Shown: positions 56,693 to 64,000 of the stretch, one piece after another
Numbering within the stretch: position 1 is the stretch's first letter
Layout of the letters: each line of letters opens with the position of its first letter
Position numbers and translations under genes: made by a program
From: Candidatus Altimarinota bacterium
GTDB lineage: Bacteria > Patescibacteriota > Gracilibacteria > UBA4473
Length of the DNA: 64,000 nucleotides
Direction: 5' to 3'
NCBI GenBank assembly: GCA_018608565.1
Contig: JABAZT010000013.1
Span: 11,112 to 75,111 of the forward strand
The notes under the pieces: generated by a model
What the model saw: the letters and a program-made list of their open reading frames with translations, nothing else
Database searches by the model: none
Told to the model about the DNA's origin: nothing

Positions 56693-56893
56693 TTAAGTTT
56701 GCTTCAGAGGGGTAGTGAGTGCCTTTACTCTTGCTGATAAGTTCTCTTCATCCCAGGTCTCAAGAAGAAATTCAGGGTTCATATTAGCATCAAAGCGCTC
56801 AAAATCAGGGTCTTGTCCTTCGCAAGAATCTACAAGAAATTGGCGATCGGATTCTGCCGTCAGTTGAAACTTATGTGTTTTTTTCATGTTCAA
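56693..56893 (-). CDS. Small hypothetical protein
   Basis: 66-aa ORF with plausible composition. Confidence 0.4.
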   Translation of the reverse strand: MNMKKTHKFQLTAESDRQFLVDSCEGQDPDFERFDANMNPEFLLETWDEENLSARVKALTTPLKQT

Positions 56894-56979
56894 AATATTA
56901 AAGCGAGGGAATGGTTAATGGATTTACGTGAATTGTCAATTTTTGATTGCCTGATATTATTAATGATGGAATTGAGTTG

Positions 56980-58083
56980 TTATGGCGCGCCAAAATATTT
57001 CACAGATCCAGAGGATTCTCGTCGTTTTCGAGGTTTATAGTTTTGAGAAAATCGTTGTCTCAGGCTGGATACTCTACTTGAGAGCTGACCTGGAGGTGTT
57101 TCTAGTGTATTAGGTTCAGTGGTTTGAGCCGGAGTGGTAGTGCTTCTTGTATAGGATCTACGACTTGGAATAGATCGTCGAGGGGACGTTCTTTTTGGTT
57201 GCACCTCGGCTACTTCTTCTTTTTGGGATATTTGTCTAATGTATCGGCTTTTTCTAGAGGTGGTAAGTTTTCTACTTGAGGTGCTTTTTGGTTTTTGTTC
57301 TGTTTGAGACTTGTAGTAATTGAGTATTTCTGAGGATATCTTTGTTTTTTGTTTTGATTGTTCTTTTGCCCATGACTCAAGTGGAGAAAAAGCAATAACG
57401 CCACTATAGTCTTCGGCTATTTTGTAGGTTGGAATTCCAAAATACTTTCCAGTCCGATCAAACGCACCACCACCGGAAGAACCATGATCTACTTTTGCAT
57501 CAGTGAGGTAGATGATATCTTCTCCTGTGGCAGTCGAAACACCTACCAGTTGGATGGTTCCTCGGGTAATGGTGAGTTTATCTCCGAGGGACGAGTTTTT
57601 CCATTGGTCGGTTCCAAAGGTTTCAAAATTGTTATAAGCCTTATTATCTCCAAATTCACCTTTTTCTGGAGAGTAGGGGAATCCGTAGATGCGGAGGGGA
57701 TCTCCTGCAGAGAGGCTTGAACGTTTTATGGCGGCTTCTGGGTATAGTGGTTTTTTATTAAGTGGATGAATGATCGCCACATCGTAGTCAGGGTGTGTAG
57801 CTGTTACGCTGGCAGGGATAGTGCATTGGCTATTTTTGGTACGTCGTCTATTGGCTTTGCAGAGGAGTATGAAGTCAGCTGTTTTTCCATTTGCTTCGAC
57901 TACATGTTTATTAGTTATAAGGCCGATTCCATGGACGGAAGTTCCAGATCCAAATCCGGTAGGGATGAGTTTTTGTTTGGTGGAGTCCCATTGGAATGCA
58001 ATTACCTGATAGAGTTCGTCGGCACTAGCAGCAAGGGTCGAGAGCGGAATTAGTGTCAGGAGTGTTAGGAGTAAAAATTTCAT
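56980..58083 (-). CDS. Secreted trypsin-like serine protease with Ser/Arg-rich C-terminal tail
   Basis: GIGLITNKHVVE, YDVAIIHPL, DHGSSGGGAFD catalytic motifs; signal peptide from ATG 58083. Confidence 0.87.
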   Translation of the reverse strand: MKFLLLTLLTLIPLSTLAASADELYQVIAFQWDSTKQKLIPTGFGSGTSVHGIGLITNKHVVEANGKTADFILLCKANRRRTKNSQCTIPASVTATHPDYDVAIIHPLNKKPLYPEAAIKRSSLSAGDPLRIYGFPYSPEKGEFGDNKAYNNFETFGTDQWKNSSLGDKLTITRGTIQLVGVSTATGEDIIYLTDAKVDHGSSGGGAFDRTGKYFGIPTYKIAEDYSGVIAFSPLESWAKEQSKQKTKISSEILNYYKSQTEQKPKSTSSRKLTTSRKSRYIRQISQKEEVAEVQPKRTSPRRSIPSRRSYTRSTTTPAQTTEPNTLETPPGQLSSRVSSLRQRFSQNYKPRKRRESSGSVKYFGAP

Positions 58084-58157
58084 TGAGTTAAGTATAATCA
58101 TCAGGTTCTAATACGAAAAGTAAAACAAAAAAACTTTCCGTATTGGAAAGTTTCATC

Positions 58158-58232
58158 TGGAGCGCGTGGTGGGAATCGAACCCACGTCCTCGGCTTGGAA
58201 GGCCGTAATAATAGCCATTATACTACACGCGC
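58158..58232 (-). tRNA. tRNA-Gly (anticodon TCC), CCA encoded
   Basis: Minus strand GCGCGTGTAGTATAATGGCTATTA...ACGGCCTTCCAAGCCG...GTGGGTTCGATTCCCACCACGCGCTCCA. Confidence 0.95.
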
Positions 58233-58325
58233 GCCGCTTGAGAAGAACAAGCTCTATTTAATTAGAGCTCGGAGATCTTAAAAAATATTTTTTCCTGGTC
58301 AAGAAATTTATTATATTAGTTTCAA

Positions 58326-58835
58326 ATGTTTGAAAAAAATACTATCTGGGCGTACCCAACTGATACGAGTTTTGGGCTCGGAGTTCGTTCGGATGATGAA
58401 TCCGGAATGGAGCAGATGCACGCACTCAAGCAAAGAGAGGTGGGGAAATTCTTTTCTCTTATGGTGCGAGATGAGGCTATGTTGTATGAATTTGCAGAGG
58501 TGGGGGATGATCGTGATTGGTTGGGGTGGTTTATGGAAAAACCCAGAACTGCGATTTTTGCCCCTACCAAAAAACTATCTCAGTCAAAATATTGGCCTAA
58601 GGAGAAAGTCGCATTTAGGATCTGTACGATTGCGGATATTGCTCAGTATATAGAGGTTCCAGTGACGGCCACATCAGCTAATTTTTCGGGAGAGCCGAGT
58701 ATTTATTCGGTATCAGAAATACAAAAAAAATTTGGTCATCAGGTGAAATGCTATGATGAAATTTTGGAATTGCCCATAATTCCGGCTTCGGAAATTTGGG
58801 ATTTTACAGAAAGGGTTCCGAATCAGCTTCGATGA
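58326..58835 (+). CDS. Sua5/YciO/YrdC-family (TsaC-like) protein
   Basis: TIWAYPTDTSFGLGV, VAFRICTIADIAQYIEVPVTATSANFSGEPS. Confidence 0.85.
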   Translation: MFEKNTIWAYPTDTSFGLGVRSDDESGMEQMHALKQREVGKFFSLMVRDEAMLYEFAEVGDDRDWLGWFMEKPRTAIFAPTKKLSQSKYWPKEKVAFRICTIADIAQYIEVPVTATSANFSGEPSIYSVSEIQKKFGHQVKCYDEILELPIIPASEIWDFTERVPNQLR

Positions 58836-59095
58836 AAAAAGCTATTGGCTTTTTGGTAGAAGGAAATCAGTTGTAAGTGAGTTTTAGATAAGAAATCATT
58901 TACTCGCTTTGTTCGTTGTAAAAAGCGATCTCTTTCGTGAAGTCGTTTTCTGAGTTTATTGAGGTGGTAGCTTGTATTGGTTACTTTTTCAAAACGATTC
59001 AAGTCTTGTGATTCAATAAAAGGAAGATGTTCAAGATTTTCAATTCCTACTTCGAGAGTGATTTCTTCGGGTTCTATGTCTGAATCGTATGGCAT
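58823..59095 (-). CDS. Hypothetical protein
   Basis: 90-aa ORF. Confidence 0.45.
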   Translation of the reverse strand: MPYDSDIEPEEITLEVGIENLEHLPFIESQDLNRFEKVTNTSYHLNKLRKRLHERDRFLQRTKRVNDFLSKTHLQLISFYQKANSFFHRS

Positions 59096-59299
59096 GTTTT
59101 AATATAAGTTGATGCATATGTAAATATATTAATTAGTAGTAAAATCAAGTTTTTTATTCAATATCTATTTTTTGAATTACTTTTGTGTCCACAAAGTCTA
59201 TAAAACCAATATAGAAAAGATAAAACAAGTTGTGCAAACACATTTTTTGTTCTAAATTTAGGTCAGATCGTGGTTTAACCGCGGTGCTAAAACAAAAAC

Positions 59300-59320
59300 A
59301 AACACAAACCCCTTGTGTTT
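59300..59320. repeat. Small hairpin upstream of rsmH
   Basis: AAACACAA-ACCCC-TTGTGTTT, perfect 8-bp stem, no T run. Confidence 0.4.
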
Positions 59321-59366
59321 AAGTGAATACAAAAAATATCCATCATACTAAAAACTTGTTCGTAAA

Positions 59367-60299
59367 ATGCTAGATGGAGACTTACATCATGATCCAGTGC
59401 TACTAAAAGAAATTAAAGAAACATTAATTTTACCAGAGACTCGTTATTTTTTTGATGGAACATTAGGTTTAGGAGGGCATGCACAGTCAATTTTAAATTC
59501 ACATAAGGATCTTACGACCTATATCGGATGTGATCTAGATAGACAGCATCTTGAATATGCAAAACAACGACTCTCTTTGTACAAAGACAACATACAACTT
59601 CATAACATGAATTTTTCAGACATTGGTCAGATACTCCCAACAAACCGAAAAGGGGGATTGTCGGTGTTGTTAGATTTGGGAATTTGCTCAAATCATGTAG
59701 ATGATGCGGCAAAGGGTTTTTCTTTTTCTCAGGATGGCCCCCTCAATATGAGCTATGCCTCTAATCCTTTAGAAAATGCAGAAAGTATAATAAATCATTA
59801 TGAAGAACGAAGTTTAATGAAGATTTTTCGAGATTATGGAGAGGATCCTGCTGCATTTAAGCTTTCGAAGGCGATTAGCCGACATCGAACACAAAATCCA
59901 ATTCGGACTACCTATGAGCTTCGAGATATTATTTCGGAGACAGTTAGACCTCAAGACCTCAAAAAGACATTAACGCGTGTTTTCCAAGCCATACGGATGG
60001 AAGCAAATGAAGAGCTTCATCATTTGGAGAAAGCACTAGAGGATGGAGTAGCCTCTATGGAGTCAGGTGATCGAATGGGGGTTATATCATATCATTCACT
60101 GGAAGATCGGATCGTAAAAAAGTTTTTTCTACAAGTATCTAAGCCTGAAACAAAAGAAGGTTTATATTCTCTTCATGAAGAGGTCGCCCCACCACGGGCT
60201 GATTTGTTGACACGAAAGCCAATCGTTCCGACGGAAGAAGAGACTAGTCAAAATCCACGAGCTAGAAGTGCAAAGTATCGGGTTATAGAGAAGCGGTAG
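59367..60299 (+). CDS. rsmH: 16S rRNA (cytosine-1402-N4)-methyltransferase RsmH
   Basis: HDPVLLKEIKETL, FFDGTLGLGGHAQSIL, GLSVLLDLGICSNHVDDAAKGFSFSQDGPLNMSY, VISYHSLEDRIVKKFF. Confidence 0.96.
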   Translation: MLDGDLHHDPVLLKEIKETLILPETRYFFDGTLGLGGHAQSILNSHKDLTTYIGCDLDRQHLEYAKQRLSLYKDNIQLHNMNFSDIGQILPTNRKGGLSVLLDLGICSNHVDDAAKGFSFSQDGPLNMSYASNPLENAESIINHYEERSLMKIFRDYGEDPAAFKLSKAISRHRTQNPIRTTYELRDIISETVRPQDLKKTLTRVFQAIRMEANEELHHLEKALEDGVASMESGDRMGVISYHSLEDRIVKKFFLQVSKPETKEGLYSLHEEVAPPRADLLTRKPIVPTEEETSQNPRARSAKYRVIEKR

Positions 60300-60345
60300 G
60301 CGGAATTTATTTTAAAAAGAGCGTATATCGTTTCTATAATATCTC

Positions 60346-60732
60346 ATGAATGTAACACATCACACACTCGATGGAAAAACTGCGGTCAATGCCGCAGAAG
60401 GAGGAGTGAAAGTGCAACAATCAGTAGAAGAGCTATTTAGTTGGCTGATTCGGATCGGGATTGTAGTGATATCTATTCTTGGTTTTGCCTATCTGATTAT
60501 GCTCAATTCTCTGGCAACGCTTGGGTTTGATCTTGAATCCTTGAAGCAAGAAGGATTAGTATTAAAGAAATCAGTGGAATCTTGGGATATAGAGCTCGCA
60601 ATTCCTTCGAGTCTCTATGCACTCGAAAGTACTGAGCAAATTCAAAATATGGCAAACATAAAAAGAAGAACTTTCTTTGAAGTAGCAGAGGGAGAGGTGG
60701 CAATGATACGAACCGTTGATTTGATTCAGTAG
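60346..60732 (+). CDS. Single-pass membrane protein, FtsL-like by position and topology
   Basis: Directly after rsmH; one TM followed by a short coiled-coil-like region. Confidence 0.55.
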   Translation: MNVTHHTLDGKTAVNAAEGGVKVQQSVEELFSWLIRIGIVVISILGFAYLIMLNSLATLGFDLESLKQEGLVLKKSVESWDIELAIPSSLYALESTEQIQNMANIKRRTFFEVAEGEVAMIRTVDLIQ

Positions 60733-60742
60733 TCGGTGTGAC

Positions 60743-61546
60743 CTAATGTCCTTTTTTTAGGATCTTCCAGGGGAATATAAATACCGCATTCAATATCCGT
60801 TTGATACGACTTGGTTGTAATATAAGTCTCCAGAGCCATTCAAGGCCGAGTTTTTGTAACAGTTTTGGGGCTCTTTTTAGATTTCCGGCATAGTAGTCAA
60901 ACGTCCCGCCAATTCCCATTGCAACTTTTACACTTGGGCATTTTTGGAGATTGCGTTTGATCCATAGTTCTTGTTTGGGGCAGCCATAGGCTACAAATAG
61001 GATGTCAGGTTTAAATTCGTTAATTTTGTTTATAGTCTCATCGTCACCAGAGTTTGATCCATCTCCACTAAAGGATTGGATGCAAAGTCTTGGGAATTTA
61101 TTTTGTACAAAATACTTGTTCTTGTTCGAAATTTTTGTGCTAGAGCCAAGGCAGAAGATTGATAAATCATTTTGAGTCGCTTGTTCGCAGATTGAGAGAT
61201 AGAGGTCAGATCCAGTAACCGTCTCAGGAAAGGTGTTTTTCCAGTATTTTTTTCGTATAGGAAGAAGGATGAGTTCAAGTACAGCTCGAAATCGAGACCA
61301 TTTATTAGAGGTATAGGCTCCAGCCCAGAGTTGGCTGACTGAATCCGCAAAGTTTAGAATAGAGTCTTCTTGAAGAAAATGCTTGAGTGCGTCATCTTTT
61401 TGAGCTTGGAGGCATATCTCCGCATTTGGAGTGGCGGTGGCGGATTGGTTATTGCTTCTAGCAAGATCCATAAAAGCATGACAGGCCTGTTCTCTGGTGA
61501 GAACATTGAGTGGGATGTCGAGGAGTTTTATGATTTTCATTACCAA
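60743..61546 (-). CDS. WecG/TagA/CpsF family glycosyltransferase
   Basis: ATPNAEICLQAQKD, GSDLYLSICEQA, KPDILFVAYGCPKQELWIKRN, AMGIGGTFDYYAGNLKRAPKLLQKLGLEWLWRL. Confidence 0.93.
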   Translation of the reverse strand: MVMKIIKLLDIPLNVLTREQACHAFMDLARSNNQSATATPNAEICLQAQKDDALKHFLQEDSILNFADSVSQLWAGAYTSNKWSRFRAVLELILLPIRKKYWKNTFPETVTGSDLYLSICEQATQNDLSIFCLGSSTKISNKNKYFVQNKFPRLCIQSFSGDGSNSGDDETINKINEFKPDILFVAYGCPKQELWIKRNLQKCPSVKVAMGIGGTFDYYAGNLKRAPKLLQKLGLEWLWRLILQPSRIKRILNAVFIFPWKILKKGH

Positions 61547-62706
61547 AATTTTTTATACACCTCATACATCTGTTCTCCCATCTTCTCCCAGCTAAATTTT
61601 TGGCATTGCTCAAATCCTTTTTTGATCAGATCGATTCGGAGAGATTCATCTCGAATGATTTTTTCCATTTCATAAGCAATAGCCTCAATGTTGTGAGGAT
61701 TGAAATACAATGCTGCTTCGCCACAGGCCTCTGGAAGAGAAGATGTATTGGAGCTGGCTACTGGGACCCCGCATCCCATAGCTTCAATGGGCGGAATTCC
61801 AAATCCTTCATAGAAGCTAGGAAAAATGAAAGCCTCCGCTTTTCCAATTAATAGATGCATGTCCTCTGAATCTACAAATCCAGGGAAATATACATCAGCT
61901 TCTTTGGATGGTTTATTGGAGTCTTGTGTTGCGACTACGAGTCGTAGTTTTAATGCCTGTTCAATGAGTTCTTCCAGGTATACCGTGTCCTTTGGGCCCA
62001 CGAGTACGAGTTTTGTAGAAAGATCAGGGTTGTTCTGACGAAATAAGTCATAGGCCTGAATCAATCCTAAAATATTTTTATGACTTCGCATGACTCCTGT
62101 ATAAACAAAATAATTGTCTGGAAGATTATATTTTTCTTGAATCAACGGCCATAGGATTTCATCAGTATCGGTAATAGGATAAAAATTACGACTAATTCCA
62201 TTGTAGGTGACGGTGATATTTTTTGATTCTACCTTGAGTAGGTCCATCATGTCATTCTTAGTGTTTTCTGAAACGGCAAAGCAATGAGCCGCTCTATGCG
62301 CTACGGTTCTGATGAGTGCTTTGTAGGCAAGGCGGTGGTACCATTTATTTTTTTTCTTTCCAGGGTAGTGGTGAAGTGTCAGATCATGAATTGTTACTAC
62401 GAATTTTCCACGATACATTGCCGGAGCATTGAAATGAGGGAATACCATCAAATCAAATGTATGAGAGTGGAGTTGGCGACAAAAAGCCGTCTGTTCGCTC
62501 AGGCTATAATGGTCGTAGTCAGCAATTTCTGCATGAAAGTTATCGCCAGGACGTTCAAAATTTTCAAATTGGGCTTCACGCAAAAAAACCATGTATTGGT
62601 TTTTCGTATCAATTCTCGCGAGTTGGAGTATGAGTTCATATACATGTTTTCCAATTCCTGTCGCGGTATCACTGTAAAAACGAGCGTCAATTCCAATGTG
62701 TTTCAT
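61540..62706 (-). CDS. Glycosyltransferase family 4
   Basis: GIDARFYSDTATGIGKHVYEL...YTGVMRSHKNILGLI...FIFPSFYEGFGIPPIEAMGCGVPVASSNTSSLPEACGEAALYF. Confidence 0.95.
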   Translation of the reverse strand: MKHIGIDARFYSDTATGIGKHVYELILQLARIDTKNQYMVFLREAQFENFERPGDNFHAEIADYDHYSLSEQTAFCRQLHSHTFDLMVFPHFNAPAMYRGKFVVTIHDLTLHHYPGKKKNKWYHRLAYKALIRTVAHRAAHCFAVSENTKNDMMDLLKVESKNITVTYNGISRNFYPITDTDEILWPLIQEKYNLPDNYFVYTGVMRSHKNILGLIQAYDLFRQNNPDLSTKLVLVGPKDTVYLEELIEQALKLRLVVATQDSNKPSKEADVYFPGFVDSEDMHLLIGKAEAFIFPSFYEGFGIPPIEAMGCGVPVASSNTSSLPEACGEAALYFNPHNIEAIAYEMEKIIRDESLRIDLIKKGFEQCQKFSWEKMGEQMYEVYKKFW

Positions 62707-62747
62707 GTTTGTAGAACTTTGCTATAATTCTACAGAACTTTTACTCA

Positions 62748-63890
62748 ATGCCAAACCTTCCCGATAGTATTCAAAATCTAAAAATATGTCTCGTAACCGA
62801 TTGGCTTACCAATCTTGGGGGAGGGGAGAAAGTATTAAAAGCGATTTCAGATCTATTTCCTGAAGCACCAATCTATACTACGGTTGTAGATAAAAAGAAT
62901 ATTGGAGCTTTGGCTGGGAGAGAGATTCACACAAGTTTTCTTCAGCGTATACCAGGGGCAAGTAATAATCATCAAAAATTACTTCCAATGCTTCCGCAGG
63001 CCATTGAAAGTTTGGATGTATCCAAATATGATCTGGTACTAAGTTTTTCATCGGCAATCGCCAAAAGTATAAAAACACATAAAAATCAGACGCATATTTG
63101 TTATATTCATACGCCTGCGCGATATGCCTGGGAGCCTGGTTTTGATACGAGAGTGGAGTCATTGCCCAAGTTATTGAGGCCAATGGCGTATAGGACCCTT
63201 AAACGAATAAAAAAGTGGGATTATGAGACGCGGAATCGTCCAGATTTATATATTGCCAATTCATCAACAACTGCGGGAAGAGTAAAAGAGTATTACGGAT
63301 TGGGTTCGACGGTTTTGTATCCACCGGTTGAGACCGATAAGTTTAGTAAACCTTTGCATATCGACAAGACACTGCCAACTTCTTTTTATCTCGCGCTGGG
63401 GCGTATGGTGCCGTATAAGAAGTTTCCTCTTATGGCTCAGGCATTTGCGAAGATATCAGATAAAAAAATTGTGATTGCGGGAGATGGACCTGAGTTCGAT
63501 CAGGTAAAAAACATGGCGGAAAATCATGATAACATTCAGCTTCTTGGTCGTGTTTCTGAGGAAGAGTTAGCAAGTCTGTATAGTCAGGCTCGTGCATTTT
63601 TATTACCACAGAAAGAAGATGCTGGGATTACCCAGTTAGAGGCATTTGCCTGTGGAACTCCTGTTATTGCTTGGAAAAGAGGGGGCGTCTTGGATGTCTT
63701 AGAGGAGGGCGTAAATGGAGTGTTTTTTGAGGAGCAATCAATTGAAGGAATACTTAAGGGGATTGATAAGTTTGAAAAAATAGAACAAAAATTTAGTTCA
63801 GAAGAAATAAAGGAAACCGCTCAAAAATATGATATCAAAAAATTTCAGAAAAATTATCTAGATATTGTAGAAAGTCACCTAAAGAAATAA
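62748..63890 (+). CDS. Glycosyltransferase family 4
   Basis: LVTDWLTNLGGGEKVL...YIHTPARYAWE...ALGRMVPYKKFPLM...FLLPQKEDAGITQLEAFACGTPVIAWKRGGVLD. Confidence 0.95.
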   Translation: MPNLPDSIQNLKICLVTDWLTNLGGGEKVLKAISDLFPEAPIYTTVVDKKNIGALAGREIHTSFLQRIPGASNNHQKLLPMLPQAIESLDVSKYDLVLSFSSAIAKSIKTHKNQTHICYIHTPARYAWEPGFDTRVESLPKLLRPMAYRTLKRIKKWDYETRNRPDLYIANSSTTAGRVKEYYGLGSTVLYPPVETDKFSKPLHIDKTLPTSFYLALGRMVPYKKFPLMAQAFAKISDKKIVIAGDGPEFDQVKNMAENHDNIQLLGRVSEEELASLYSQARAFLLPQKEDAGITQLEAFACGTPVIAWKRGGVLDVLEEGVNGVFFEEQSIEGILKGIDKFEKIEQKFSSEEIKETAQKYDIKKFQKNYLDIVESHLKK

Positions 63891-63897
63891 AAAAAAT

Positions 63898-63999
63898 TTA
63901 TTTTTTCCTTGAAGTTTTTTTACTTGGTTTTTTTACTTCTTCAATATCATCAGTGATACCAACATCGAAGACACTTTGTTTTCCATGTATTTTGTGTCC
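63898..63999 (-). CDS. C-terminus of a gene cut by the right window edge
   Basis: Minus-strand frame ...GHKIHGKQSVFDVGITDDIEEVKKPSKKTSRKK* open to the edge. Confidence 0.55.
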   Translation of the reverse strand, partial: GHKIHGKQSVFDVGITDDIEEVKKPSKKTSRKK

Positions 64000-64000
64000 A

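Noticed and set aside
1-64000. Alternative genetic code (TGA as Gly or Trp)
   Set aside because: Several confident genes end at TGA at the expected C-terminus (photolyase, FMN reductase, YpfJ-type peptidase, Cys-rich protein), and no known domain is interrupted by an in-frame TGA
1-64000. CRISPR array or phage/IS element
   Set aside because: No regularly spaced direct repeats, cas genes, transposase, integrase or phage structural genes found by eye

Overview
64-kb bacterial chromosomal window, AT-rich, standard code (many ORFs end cleanly at TGA). It has the look of a Patescibacteria/CPR genome, possibly Peregrinibacteria; that placement is inference, based mainly on a Cys-rich/zinc-ribbon protein family I associate with CPR and on many small orphan proteins. 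No CRISPR array, intact mobile element, prophage or rRNA operon was seen. Recognisable content: PabB-like chorismate enzyme, TPM/LemA operon, GH3 (NagZ-like), CrtI-like desaturase, DnaQ-like exonuclease, AarF/UbiB kinase, photolyase, TrmB-type regulator, LspA, S20, nitroreductase, ZIP transporter, ThyA, TANGO2/NRDE + DinB-like pair, glycosyltransferase/ATP-grasp/UDP-sugar dehydrogenase cluster, SLH-thioredoxin fusion, GltB-like FMN protein, PP2C, Na+/H+ antiporter, zinc peptidases, tmRNA, EamA transporter, FKBP lipoprotein, tandem GNAT, transketolase, fumarase, trypsin-like protease, tRNA-Gly(TCC), Sua5/YrdC, RsmH + FtsL-like protein, and more glycosyltransferases. Best leads: (1) a putative attenuator before the EamA transporter, with a 25-aa leader ORF, a rho-independent terminator and a competing antiterminator pairing; (2) a second leader (palindrome, TTGACA, 21-aa Arg-rich uORF, terminator) before a HEVTH protein; (3) recurring promoters whose -10 lies 5-8 nt from the ATG, suggesting leaderless mRNAs; (4) a tmRNA whose inferred tag ends in AYAGLV; (5) a split Cys-rich/zinc-ribbon family; (6) a tandem GNAT whose second copy lacks the acetyl-CoA loop. 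All calls are by eye; no searches or folding were run.
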